This document shows, piece by piece, positions 8,087 to 16,290 of a stretch of 43,026 nt of DNA. Numbering within the stretch: position 1 is the stretch's first letter; each line of letters opens with the position of its first letter. The stretch lies in assembly GCA_002418865.1 (NCBI GenBank), contig DIEY01000041.1, forward strand, positions 1 to 43,026, written 5' to 3'. The translations under genes were made by a program, and so were the position numbers. The notes beneath the pieces were generated by a model that worked only from the letters and a program-made list of their open reading frames with translations, made no database searches and was not told where the DNA came from. Source of the stretch: Bacteroidales bacterium UBA5762. GTDB taxonomy: Bacteria; Bacteroidota; Bacteroidia; Bacteroidales; TTA-H9.

Positions 8087-8510
8087 TTATTTTATTAGAT
8101 TTTCAATCTTACTTATCCAGTTATTAAAATGGCTGCAGCACTCCCTTAACCTATCTAGCCCGATATCTTCTGCAACAAGTGGGCCAACTTGTGCTTTCTG
8201 TCCCTTGTACTCGGGTACATGTTTAATAACTCTTTTTGATGGAGATGTAGTTGGTTTCTCATTAATTTCCTCCGGATTCATTCCGTCAATTTCCTTAATT
8301 AACTTTTCAACTCCTAAAATTCTGTCAGGATACATTTGAATCAATCTATGCGGTTCACATAGCAAAAAAACCTCAAATTCATGAAGCTGCACATACGGTA
8401 TAAACCTGGAGTGATTGATATCTCTCCCAATAGCCTCTTCAAGCCTTTCTACTTTGTTATAAGGATTTCTCCTCCGTGCTACCTTCAGCAATAATATTTA
8501 GATTAATCAT
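8087..8510 (-). pseudogene. DUF4276 (TOPRIM-like) gene with an internal deletion
   Basis: The original start is ATG 8510, which overlaps the stop of the upstream AAA ATPase as ATGA. It reads MINLNIIAEGSTEE, the conserved DUF4276 N-terminus with the TOPRIM-like EGxTE motif, then hits a stop. The downstream frame resumes as NPYNKVERLEEAIGRDINHS, FIPYVQLHEFEVFLL, PSKRVIKHVPEY and a C-terminal HFNNWISKIENL, the second half of the family. About 70-80 residues that normally lie between are missing and the frame is shifted. DUF4276 proteins pair with AAA ATPases in predicted OLD-like or abortive-infection modules; here the partner nuclease is broken. Confidence 0.75.
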
Positions 8511-9613
8511 GGGCGTCCTCCAATAATATTTTTCTCCCAAATCTCACCTGTTGTAAACTCATCCAAATAAGATGCTAAAAATTTTTGATCAGGACGTGAA
8601 TACACGGAGGCTCTGTTTTTTCTTTCGATAACCACCAACTCTTGCAAATCGAAGTTATTTACCATACTAACGGACTGTGTTGCCACGAAAACTTGACAAT
8701 GCAACGAAGCCGATTTTATTAATCCCGCGATCAGGTCTATAGCGCTAGGGTGCAATCCCAACTCCGGCTCATCCAAAAACAATACAGTGGGTAAATCTTT
8801 TGGGTTCTGTGCCAATAAACTCACGAGAGCAATGCATCTAAGCATGCCATCCGAAGCCTGTCCGGCATTAAAGACTTTATTGGTTCCATTCTCCTTCCAG
8901 CGCAGTAATACTTGTCCAAATTCCTCGAACAACTCAAAGTCATCAAAAAATGGGAGAATAAGCCTCAGATACTTCACGATACGATAATAATACTGTTTAT
9001 CCTCCTTTTCGATTCGATACAGGAAGCTAGCTAAATTTTCACCATTCTGTTTGAGCCTTCTGCCATCAGATACCGACCATTTCAATCGCATTGGTGATGT
9101 ATCACTCGTATTGTGAAACTGGTAAACTATCAATTTTCTTAGTAAACTTAAAATAGAAGTTGCCGTTTTGTTTATTACTTCAGGCAATCTTGCCTCATCA
9201 TGACCAACGCCACACGAGCTCCAGGCAATATCTTGTTCTGATATCCCTTTTTTTATAAACCTGTATTTTTCTTCTTTAAAAACAAGCCTGTCCGGTTTTG
9301 CAAACATCAGGCTAAACTTATATTCATTTACACCACTTGTCGTTTCAATCTGAATTTCACCATCGATTGATTTTGTTATGTCAATACCATCATATAAAAT
9401 ATCATTAGCACCACCCAGGTACGACACATGTTCCTGAAGCTTTCCATTTGAATTCAGCATCCAGCTCAAGAACTTGAAAAAAGATATAAAATTACTCTTT
9501 CCTGAACCGTTTGGACCAATAAATATATTAATTGGTCCGGGTTCGAAGTCAATTATCGATTCAATCGATTTATAACCTTTTATTGTAAATGATTTTAATT
9601 TGATTTCCTGCAT
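8507..9613 (-). CDS. AAA family ATPase (SMC/RecF-like, AAA_21 type)
   Basis: A 368-residue ATPase. The N-terminus reads FTIKGYKSIESIIDFEPG followed by Walker A GPNGSGKSN (about residues 33-41). The ABC-type signature region is NAGQASDGMLRCIALVSLL, Walker B is TVLFLDEPELGLHPSAIDLI (about 283), and QVFVATQSVSMVNNF follows. These are the features of AAA_21/AbiEii-AbiLi-like ATPases that work with TOPRIM or other effector subunits. The following DUF4276 gene overlaps its stop by four bases but is broken, leaving the ATPase apparently orphaned. No obvious defects are visible in the ATPase itself. A TAnnTTTG element lies upstream, so it may be separately transcribed from the polysaccharide operon. 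Confidence 0.85.
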   Translation of the reverse strand: MQEIKLKSFTIKGYKSIESIIDFEPGPINIFIGPNGSGKSNFISFFKFLSWMLNSNGKLQEHVSYLGGANDILYDGIDITKSIDGEIQIETTSGVNEYKFSLMFAKPDRLVFKEEKYRFIKKGISEQDIAWSSCGVGHDEARLPEVINKTATSILSLLRKLIVYQFHNTSDTSPMRLKWSVSDGRRLKQNGENLASFLYRIEKEDKQYYYRIVKYLRLILPFFDDFELFEEFGQVLLRWKENGTNKVFNAGQASDGMLRCIALVSLLAQNPKDLPTVLFLDEPELGLHPSAIDLIAGLIKSASLHCQVFVATQSVSMVNNFDLQELVVIERKNRASVYSRPDQKFLASYLDEFTTGEIWEKNIIGGRP

Positions 9614-9631
9614 AACTTCAATTTATCTCAA

Positions 9632-9639
9632 CAAAGATA
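9632..9639 (-). promoter_or_regulatory. Possible -7 promoter element for the AAA ATPase gene
   Basis: The minus strand reads TATCTTTG, matching TAnnTTTG, 18 bases upstream of the ATPase ATG. A -33 element at the standard spacing is not apparent. It would separate this gene from the polysaccharide operon. Confidence 0.4.
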
Positions 9640-9754
9640 ACAAACTCTTTTTTTGGAGATGCTTTTCACAAGTGAAAGTTAGTACAATCAGATCAATTTT
9701 CAATTTTGAATGATGTGATAAAACCCAATCCTTTCACAACATCCCTCTAACAAA

Positions 9755-9779
9755 GCTGATCGCTGATAGCTGATAGCTA
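9755..9779. repeat. Heptanucleotide repeat array (gctgata type)
   Basis: Tandem units gctgatc, gctgata, gctgata, gctaa with a 7-base period, just beyond the 3' end of the fkp remnant. It has the same period as the ctgaNtc arrays but a different unit. Confidence 0.6.
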
Positions 9780-9782
9780 AAA

Positions 9783-10107
9783 CCAACCCCAGTGAAAGAG
9801 CTGAAAGCAGAGATCTTTGGCCACCATGTAGAGGTAGCCCCCGCCACCGGCGCCCGGCAGCTTGTAACCCAGCGTATAATCCTTTATCAGATCTCAGCAC
9901 CCGCTTCCCCGATTGCAGCCACTCCAGAAAACCCATTTTCGGCTGCTCCTCCCGGTAGCACTCCTCCAGGAGCCAGGTAGTACCACTCCCCGACCCCAGC
10001 CTTTTTTCACGAGGATCAGAAGTGCAAAACCACTCCTCCCGGCTGCGTTCGTGCAATCCGTGATAATCCTTTACCGCGTTGGGAGGAAGAGACAACAATT
10101 TGCGCAT
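9783..10107 (-). pseudogene. fkp: Internally deleted fkp (fucokinase / GDP-fucose pyrophosphorylase) remnant
   Basis: From ATG 10107 the frame reads MRKLLSLPPNAVKDYHGLHE, EWFCTSDPREKRLGSGSGTT and WLLEECYREEQ, the N-terminus of the roughly 950-residue bifunctional Fkp enzyme. After about 75 residues the similarity jumps: a different frame reads DLIKDYTLGYKLPGAGGGGY and LYMVAKD, the C-terminal GHMP-kinase motif of the same protein. More than 800 codons are missing and the junction is out of frame. Intact Fkp salvages L-fucose to GDP-L-fucose for surface glycans in Bacteroides. This copy is dead; another may exist elsewhere in the genome. Confidence 0.82.
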
Positions 10108-10193
10108 CACTTCAATGAACAGATATACAATACCAGATATCCCGACAATTCATATTTCTTACCGCTGTATATATCAAGTTTTCACTACCAAAG

Positions 10194-10221
10194 CTGACTC
10201 CTGAATCCTGACTCCTGATTT
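10194..10221. repeat. Heptanucleotide repeat array (ctgaNtc type)
   Basis: Units ctgactc, ctgaatc, ctgactc, ctgattt in tandem. The flank tatcaagtttcactaccaaag-like sequence before it resembles that before the 6681 array, so the shared unit is about 45-50 bases long. Confidence 0.65.
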
Positions 10222-10222
10222 A

Positions 10223-10318
10223 TCACAACATATCTTCCGGTTGAAAGGGAGCATACGGGCCATCCTTCACCTCGAAGATCACGGTGCCGCTCTCCAGTAA
10301 ATTGTCATCAATCAGCAC
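10223..10318 (-). pseudogene. Internally deleted WbuC-type cupin remnant
   Basis: Reading from a possible GTG at 10318, the frame is VLIDDNLLESGTVIFEVKDG then PYAPFQPEDML and stop. The first seven residues match the WbuC N-terminus and the rest matches its C-terminus (VIFEVKDGPYxPxxPEDxL). The central cupin domain of about 90-100 residues is gone, so no metal site remains. It directly follows the intact aminotransferase gene, as an operon member. Confidence 0.65.
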
Positions 10319-10322
10319 AGAG

Positions 10323-11465
10323 TTAAACAACTGTTTTCAGGTTAATAATCACTTCTGCCACCCTCTCAATATCCTCATCTGTAAGCGTGGGTCCCGATGG
10401 CAGGCAGAGGCCGTCGGTGAATAGTCTTTCAGAAGTGCCGTCTCCATAGAAAGCACAGTTTGCAAATACTGGCTGCAGGTGCATCGGCTTCCAGAGCGGA
10501 CGCGTTTCAATATTGGCCGCATCCATGGCAAGGCGGATATCCTCCCGTGTGAAGCCGGCCACCTCAGGATTCACAATGATGCAGGTGAGCCAATAGTTCG
10601 AAGCAAACGCTTCCGATGGATTTGTGTGGAACGATATCCCCTGCACATCCTTCAACAGTTTCCGGTAAAGCCGGTTGATCTCCCTGCGGCGCGCAATATG
10701 ATTCTCCAGCACCATCATCTGCCCCCGGCCGATGCCCGCGCAGATGTTACTCATCCGATAGTTGTAGCCGATGTGTGAATGTTGATAATGCGGTGCGTTA
10801 TCCCGTGCCTGTGTGGCGAAGAACTTCGTCCGCTTTGCCTCCTCCGCAGTGCGGCACACAAGTGCACCCCCACCCGATGTGGTAATCATCTTGTTGCCGT
10901 TAAACGAGAGACAGACAAACTCACCAAAGGTACCGCATTTTTTACCCTTATACTCTGCACCCAGCGCCTCCGCAGCATCCTCCAGCACCGGAATACCATA
11001 TTCATTGGCAATCGCCATGATCTCATCCATCTTCGCCGGCATCCCGTAGAGGTGCACCGGGATAATCGCCTTCGGCTTCCTTCCCGTTTTGGCAATCCTC
11101 TCCTCAATCGCTTCCCGCAGATATTGGGGCGACATATTCCATGTATCCGGTTCGCTGTCCACAAATACCGGTTTCGCCCCAAGATATGCAATGGGGTTTG
11201 CCGATGCCGAGAAGGTAAAGCTCTGGCAAATCACCTCATCATCCCTCTCCACGCCCAGCTGAATCAAACCCAGGTGAATGGCTGCCGTGCCGGCACTCAG
11301 TGCCACCACCTGCACATCATCCTGCAGATAGCCCTTTAAATCCGCTTCAAAACCATCCACATTGGGCCCCAGCGGCACTACCCAGTTGGTATCGAAAGCC
11401 TCCTGTATAAATTTCTGCTCATGCCCTCCCATATGCGCCAGGGAGAGCCATATTTTATCTTTCAT
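10323..11465 (-). CDS. DegT/DnrJ/EryC1 aminotransferase, PglE-like (4-amino sugar synthesis)
   Basis: A 380-residue PLP enzyme beginning MKDKIWLSLAHMGGHEQKFI and NTNWVVPLGP-like sequence (here DTNWVVPLGPNVDGFE), typical of PglE/EpsN UDP-sugar aminotransferases. The Schiff-base lysine lies in LSFNGNKMITTSGGG; LSAGTAAIHLGLIQLG binds the cofactor phosphate, and VLEDAAEALGA and HIGYNYRMSN are conserved. The expected reaction is transfer of an amino group from glutamate to C4 of UDP-2-acetamido-2,6-dideoxy-4-ketohexose, giving UDP-GlcNAc-4-amino-6-deoxy (QuiNAc4N). The keto substrate could come from the dehydratase at 40854-42041. With the PglD-like acyltransferase and PglC-like transferase upstream it fits a bacillosamine-type starter pathway. 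It is 48 bases downstream of the MBL gene. Confidence 0.88.
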   Translation of the reverse strand: MKDKIWLSLAHMGGHEQKFIQEAFDTNWVVPLGPNVDGFEADLKGYLQDDVQVVALSAGTAAIHLGLIQLGVERDDEVICQSFTFSASANPIAYLGAKPVFVDSEPDTWNMSPQYLREAIEERIAKTGRKPKAIIPVHLYGMPAKMDEIMAIANEYGIPVLEDAAEALGAEYKGKKCGTFGEFVCLSFNGNKMITTSGGGALVCRTAEEAKRTKFFATQARDNAPHYQHSHIGYNYRMSNICAGIGRGQMMVLENHIARRREINRLYRKLLKDVQGISFHTNPSEAFASNYWLTCIIVNPEVAGFTREDIRLAMDAANIETRPLWKPMHLQPVFANCAFYGDGTSERLFTDGLCLPSGPTLTDEDIERVAEVIINLKTVV

Positions 11466-11513
11466 TATGTATTTAAAAAATGATATATGACTTTAATTTT
11501 TCAACAAAATCGT

Positions 11514-12110
11514 TTATAAACCTTTAATTTCACCATGACCTGGACACAATATATGTCCATCAGAGAATTTTTTTAGTATTTCATAATTTTCCAAAGCCAA
11601 AATTTTATTGGCCTTTGGTACATTAGTAACAACAGGAACACCAGGAATAAATGCATCTCCAGAGAACAAATAATTATCAATACGGTATGCCAAACAACTT
11701 GGATTGTGTCCGGGAACATGCATAATTTCTATGTCAATATCGCAAACATTCATAAAATTGCAATTTTTTTCAATAATATTGACAGACGAAGAATTAGACA
11801 ATTCAAAAGGTGTCTGGTGATATTTTGAAAGATTCAACTTTTGAGATAATAATGCATCGTAACCAAAATCGGTAGTGTAAATCCTGACCAACGCAAAAAC
11901 GTTCAACAATTCATTTAGTCCGTATATATGGTCAAAATGAGCATGAGAAAGTAAAACAGCAACCGGATACAGATCTAGTTGCTGAATATCACTGAGTAGT
12001 TGCTTGGTATCACCACAATCTACTAATAGGCAGTTTTTTTCTCCATTCTTCCAGAAAAGGTAACTATTGGATGAAAAAATCTTATTCGTATATTTCTTTA
12101 CTCTAAGCAT
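11514..12110 (-). CDS. MBL-fold metallo-hydrolase
   Basis: A 198-residue metallo-beta-lactamase-fold protein of glyoxalase-II size. The metal motif HAHFDH is in VAVLLSHAHFDHIYGL (about residues 55-60), with LLVDCGD before it, MHVPGHNPSCLAY, LFSGDAFIPG and the C-terminal ILCPGHGEIKGL. It follows the LuxE-LuxC fusion gene without a gap. MBL-fold enzymes include thioesterases acting on carrier-bound acyl groups, so a hydrolytic role on acyl-ACP or a thioester intermediate of this cassette is plausible. The substrate cannot be told from sequence. Confidence 0.85.
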   Translation of the reverse strand: MLRVKKYTNKIFSSNSYLFWKNGEKNCLLVDCGDTKQLLSDIQQLDLYPVAVLLSHAHFDHIYGLNELLNVFALVRIYTTDFGYDALLSQKLNLSKYHQTPFELSNSSSVNIIEKNCNFMNVCDIDIEIMHVPGHNPSCLAYRIDNYLFSGDAFIPGVPVVTNVPKANKILALENYEILKKFSDGHILCPGHGEIKGL

Positions 12111-14585
12111 TTAGACAAGAGGGCCAAATAACGTATTCCAACGGACCAATCTGTCAATTAGAAATACGCCATCCCAAGGAATTTCGAAATTCAGCATACG
12201 ACCAATTTGTGGGCATCGTGATACGCCTTTTTCTGTTGCTTTAGCTGCAAAATCGATGGCTTTTTCAAATGGTGCAGCTATACCGATTGTTTGGATATAA
12301 TCTTCAATATTGTCAAGAGCCTCATTGATATTATTCACCTCATGTACCATTAGAGCACGTGAATAAACGGGTTTGCAGAGTTCGCAATCATTATCATCTG
12401 AGAATAAAATTGACCATGACATCGTATTGCTTCCCCATACTTTTCCTTTAAAGTCATATACTCCACGAATAGAGTGAATAGCGCTAATTTGCTCTGGAGA
12501 AACAGATGGTTTTGGTATCTGAAGCTCCGTTTTTGGGAATACTTCTGCCAGTATCTGACAGAATCGCTCCGGAGAGATTACACCATCTTTTTCAATGTAC
12601 AAATTATGAGGAGAAGCACAACCTTCCTGATCAAAGATGGATACATCCACGCTTACACGCCTGGCCAACTTCTTTGCCTCCTGTTCTGACGAAAGTTCTT
12701 CTTTAGCAATCACTGCATAAGAGAGTTTTGGACCAAATATGACAGTCTCACAGTCAATTGAAGAAGTATAGCCTGCAACAGTTTCCACCGCTTCTTTACC
12801 GCCCCATGCTATTCGAACCTTCGCTGCTTTTGACATTTTCATTCCAAGGTTTGAAGCATTACGTGAAAAATATACCACACCCACGGTTTTAATAAGATCA
12901 TCACCATGGATGGTGTAACCCTCAGAAGTTGTATATTGCAAGCCTTCAAACGCCGACATTAACGAAGCAAATACACCACCATCTTTAGACGCAACCTTTA
13001 TGAGATTGACATTCTTGGTAAGAATTGACTGAACAAGTGCAAACATACCAAGTATCTGTACATTTCCAGCCATCCAGTGACAGACTAAACCACGTGGATT
13101 AGCTTTCAAATAATACTTTTCACTATCATTAAACGGATAGAAAGCATCCGCATATTTCAGGTTTCCACGAAGCCCATTCTGTGCAATCTGTGTCAGATTA
13201 CGTTCATCACACCATTGTGAAAGAAACAACAATCCCTTATCCTTTAGGAACTGATATTTGGGATCACCAATCCAAGTCTTTGCTGCCTGTCCGATTAAAC
13301 CTATCAACGCATCAATAGGCTGAGACCGTAACCATTCAGATTGAATGTACAGAGCATCGATGATTGACTGCAACTGATTTTCAGAATCTTCTCCAGTAAC
13401 ATTCCCTTTGAAATACTGAATATCCAGATTTTTATCATTTATTGCCGAACCTGTAGTAACTTGCGAAAAGGTTAATTTAGAAGAAAGAATATCACCACAA
13501 CCACGAACTTCTGCTTTTTTCATGCGCCCTACAATACGGAAACGATTGCCAGGCCGACCGAGTGGACAAGGTTCTTTCTCAATGACACCAATGTCATCAG
13601 TCAATACAACGTTACCAGGATAAGAATGGGGAATCGGAGTGATGAATTCCATCATTCCTTCTTTTCCAGCTGGCAATACCTCATGGGTCACCGGATCACG
13701 AGCAATTACACGCACATATGATGATGTGTGTTTGAAACCACATTCGCAGTCAGGATAATTCAAACCCATTTGTTCAGTGAACCCATAAATATCAATTACA
13801 TCAATCGGCTGTACACCGAACGCTTCCGCCAATTGTTTGTTAAATTGACTTTTTTCAACCTTTTCATTCTCTAATTTTTTCCAACCTCCTATATGAATAA
13901 TCTTCGAACCTTGAGGTAGTAGAATCTTCAAACCAGACTCTTGGATGGTTTTGAGGACATTTTGATAGAGAATATATGTAAAACCAAAAACCACTACTGG
14001 CTGGTCAGAGGGAATCTCGCTCAAAAACTGTTGAATACTTTCTATATCAAAAAATGAAATACCATGCGTATTAGCCTTCAAAAAGTAACCCGTTTTATTC
14101 GAAAATTTCAAATATCCGGTTACCGCAGCACTACGGGCGCCCAACAGCCCACGGTCTGCTGAACGTGGATCAATATCCATTATTAAAAACGGTTTCTTCT
14201 CGTTACCGATAAATTCACTGATCACTTTCACCATAGCTTTTGCCTGACGCTTGCTGGTCGCCTTGTCAAGCATCACTGTACTTGGTATACCACTGGTTGC
14301 GGATGACTGTAAGGTGAGTGTCAGTTCTTCTTTTGGTACTGACGCCAGTTTGAAGCCAAGGTCTTTGAAAACACTAACGCCCACTGGTGGTATTTCCGTT
14401 AGTGATGTGATTTTTTTTCGCGGGTCAAAGTTCTTGCGTTGACAAAACTGACGATACATATCATTGTTATCGTAGTGGAAGTTAAGTTCTTCCTGTAATG
14501 CTTCTATGAAAAGAGCTTCACTTTCAGGACTGTCATCATATGCAGGCGATGCAAGCAACTCATCGGTTTTACACTTTTCGCTCAT
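12111..14585 (-). CDS. Fused LuxE-like acyl-protein synthetase and LuxC-like acyl-CoA reductase
   Basis: An 824-residue two-domain protein. Residues 1 to about 370 are LuxE-like: FYDNNDMYRQFCQ-type start, the nucleotide-binding LQSSATSGIPSTVMLDKATS (about 92-111), IYGFTEQMG (267-274) and a C-terminal RMKKAEVRGCGD. Residues about 395-824 are LuxC-like: GLVCHWMAGNVQILGM, KVRIAWGGKEAV, and the predicted catalytic Cys656 in FDQEGCASPHNLYIE. LuxE activates a fatty acid as acyl-AMP and hands it to LuxC, which reduces the thioester to an aldehyde. Here both are one polypeptide, and no luciferase genes are present. Neighbouring ACP, KAS III and SDR genes imply a biosynthetic role within polysaccharide decoration. 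It starts 3 bases after the adenylating-enzyme gene. Confidence 0.85.
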   Translation of the reverse strand: MSEKCKTDELLASPAYDDSPESEALFIEALQEELNFHYDNNDMYRQFCQRKNFDPRKKITSLTEIPPVGVSVFKDLGFKLASVPKEELTLTLQSSATSGIPSTVMLDKATSKRQAKAMVKVISEFIGNEKKPFLIMDIDPRSADRGLLGARSAAVTGYLKFSNKTGYFLKANTHGISFFDIESIQQFLSEIPSDQPVVVFGFTYILYQNVLKTIQESGLKILLPQGSKIIHIGGWKKLENEKVEKSQFNKQLAEAFGVQPIDVIDIYGFTEQMGLNYPDCECGFKHTSSYVRVIARDPVTHEVLPAGKEGMMEFITPIPHSYPGNVVLTDDIGVIEKEPCPLGRPGNRFRIVGRMKKAEVRGCGDILSSKLTFSQVTTGSAINDKNLDIQYFKGNVTGEDSENQLQSIIDALYIQSEWLRSQPIDALIGLIGQAAKTWIGDPKYQFLKDKGLLFLSQWCDERNLTQIAQNGLRGNLKYADAFYPFNDSEKYYLKANPRGLVCHWMAGNVQILGMFALVQSILTKNVNLIKVASKDGGVFASLMSAFEGLQYTTSEGYTIHGDDLIKTVGVVYFSRNASNLGMKMSKAAKVRIAWGGKEAVETVAGYTSSIDCETVIFGPKLSYAVIAKEELSSEQEAKKLARRVSVDVSIFDQEGCASPHNLYIEKDGVISPERFCQILAEVFPKTELQIPKPSVSPEQISAIHSIRGVYDFKGKVWGSNTMSWSILFSDDNDCELCKPVYSRALMVHEVNNINEALDNIEDYIQTIGIAAPFEKAIDFAAKATEKGVSRCPQIGRMLNFEIPWDGVFLIDRLVRWNTLFGPLV

Positions 14586-14587
14586 AT

Positions 14588-16027
14588 TTACATATTTTGT
14601 AATAATAATCTCTGTATCTTCCCATTGTGGGTTTTCGGTATCTCTAAAATATGCTCTATGTAAACAGGCACCTTGTGACTCTCCATTAAACTCATCATCG
14701 ATTTCTTGATGCGTTCGTTATCATCAGGAGTTAGTGTTCCCACCACAAAAGCTTTTACAACTTCACCATAGACTGGATCATATACACCGATACAAGCAGA
14801 TTCTTTAATTCCTTCTAATTTATTGAGTACTTCCTCTACCTCTATGGGACTGACTTTTTTTCCCCCCACATTAATGAGTTCCTTTATTCGACTTTTAAGG
14901 GAAATGAAACCATCTTCGTCAATGGTCCCATAATCACCAGTTCGAAAATAGTCCATATAAAAATCTTTGGCAAAGTCTTCTTTACTCTGACCCCAATAAC
15001 ATGAGCATACATGATCACCCTTCACACATATTTCACCTTCAATGCCATTTTCTATAATTTGACCATATTCATCAAATATTTTTACGACGACACCGGGAGA
15101 TGATCTGCCCACGGTATTTAACTTATTTTTATTATCATGAAAACTGATAAAAGTACTGCGCGATGCTTCAGTCAGGCCATAATGCATGGAAATACGGGTA
15201 TTGGGAAGCAACGACATCAATCGCTCCTTCTCAATAATTGGCATAGCTGCACTGCCAATCTCAATATATTTTAGCTGTGATGAAAATTGTCCTATCCGGT
15301 CACCACTCATTTTGCTAATATATGCCCAACTCGCTGGTACCATCCCAAAACCGGTGCATTTACATCGCTCCAATTCACCAAAAAACTTTTTCATACTGGC
15401 AAAACCTGGAACGAATACAAGAGTGCCACCCTTCTGCAATACACAACGGATACGTCCAAGCCCAAATGAATGGCTTATAGGTAAAGCCAGAAGTTCTATA
15501 TCATCTGCCGTATTTCCAACAAAAATATTTATCTGATTCGCTGCAACCCATTGATTTTTGAATGACAGACCTATACCTTTCGGGAGGCCTGTAGTACCAG
15601 TAGTAAAAAGTAAGTCCGCAATTTCCTCTTCGGAGGGGAACTTCCTTTCTGAAGAAATTTCAGAAGTGACTTCATCAAAATCAATTACCTGATAGTCACC
15701 TCTATTTTTCAGTGAACCAACTATCATAACCGGATCAGAACAATCCATGATACGTTGAAAACGAACAATATTGGTATCTGAGTCGATTGGCACGCATACT
15801 AGACCTGCCATATGGGCTCCAAAATAACTGTAGAGGAACTTTATTTCTTTGTTCGCCGATAATATTATGCGACTGCCTTCAGCAAGATCTTGTTTTTCGA
15901 AGTAGCTAGCAGCCTGACAAATCTTAGTCCATAATTTCGCATAACTAACTGTTTCAGCACCCACAATAACTGCAGTCTTTTCAGGTGTTTCAACAGCATG
16001 TTTGTAGATTATTTGTTCAATAATCAT
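14588..16027 (-). CDS. ANL-family adenylating enzyme (acyl-CoA/acyl-ACP ligase)
   Basis: A 479-residue class I adenylate-forming enzyme. The P-loop LLFTTGTTGLPKG is at about residues 139-151, MHYGLTEASR contains the A5 core, FRTGDYGTIDEDG the hinge-preceding Asp, and the C-terminal catalytic lysine is K470 in HNGKIQRLLL. It would activate a carboxylic acid as acyl-AMP and load it on a thiol. With an ACP gene 9 bases upstream the acceptor is probably that ACP instead of CoA, but this is inference. It sits between the ACP gene and the LuxE-LuxC fusion. Confidence 0.88.
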   Translation of the reverse strand: MIIEQIIYKHAVETPEKTAVIVGAETVSYAKLWTKICQAASYFEKQDLAEGSRIILSANKEIKFLYSYFGAHMAGLVCVPIDSDTNIVRFQRIMDCSDPVMIVGSLKNRGDYQVIDFDEVTSEISSERKFPSEEEIADLLFTTGTTGLPKGIGLSFKNQWVAANQINIFVGNTADDIELLALPISHSFGLGRIRCVLQKGGTLVFVPGFASMKKFFGELERCKCTGFGMVPASWAYISKMSGDRIGQFSSQLKYIEIGSAAMPIIEKERLMSLLPNTRISMHYGLTEASRSTFISFHDNKNKLNTVGRSSPGVVVKIFDEYGQIIENGIEGEICVKGDHVCSCYWGQSKEDFAKDFYMDYFRTGDYGTIDEDGFISLKSRIKELINVGGKKVSPIEVEEVLNKLEGIKESACIGVYDPVYGEVVKAFVVGTLTPDDNERIKKSMMSLMESHKVPVYIEHILEIPKTHNGKIQRLLLQNM

Positions 16028-16036
16028 ATTGACATT

Positions 16037-16267
16037 TTATATTTTTGCCTCAGCAGCCTTAACTATGTCATTTACATCTTCCAAATCCATCATCTCTTCA
16101 GGATCAAAATTGATTTCAAGACTCTCCTCTACCTGTTGAAGAATTGCGAGATGTCCCATTGAATCCCACTCGGGAAAGTCTCCAATAGTACTTTCTAGGG
16201 TTACGTTAGAAACATCAGTCATACAGACATTAGCAACGATTTCAATAACTTTCGTTTGAACATCCAT
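16037..16267 (-). CDS. Acyl carrier protein
   Basis: A 76-residue acidic protein with the phosphopantetheine attachment motif EWDSMGHL, Ser36. Helix IV is replaced by the usual DLEDVNDIVKAAEAKI end. It is one of three ACP-like genes in the window and is a locus-specific carrier, distinct from the housekeeping AcpP usually next to fabF. It presumably carries the acyl chain made by the adjacent KAS III, SDR and adenylating enzymes. Confidence 0.9.
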   Translation of the reverse strand: MDVQTKVIEIVANVCMTDVSNVTLESTIGDFPEWDSMGHLAILQQVEESLEINFDPEEMMDLEDVNDIVKAAEAKI

Positions 16268-16290
16268 GATTATTTTTTTAAAATTTTACA

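Noticed and set aside
9660..9690. Terminator hairpin ttttcac-aa-gtgaaag
   Set aside because: The stem is only about six A/T-rich pairs and no T-run follows in either direction, so it is not a convincing terminator.
9700..10110. Novel 136-residue protein
   Set aside because: Only its N-terminal half resembles a protein (Fkp). The rest is an out-of-frame reading of the Fkp C-terminus and a heptamer repeat.
10779..11339. Long plus-strand frame of 186 codons opposite the aminotransferase
   Set aside because: An antisense shadow of a strongly conserved enzyme; a corresponding but shorter one exists opposite the truncated copy, as expected from codon structure.
12111..14585. Bioluminescence operon
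   Set aside because: LuxE and LuxC domains are present but there are no luciferase (luxAB), luxD or luxG genes, and the context is glycan synthesis.
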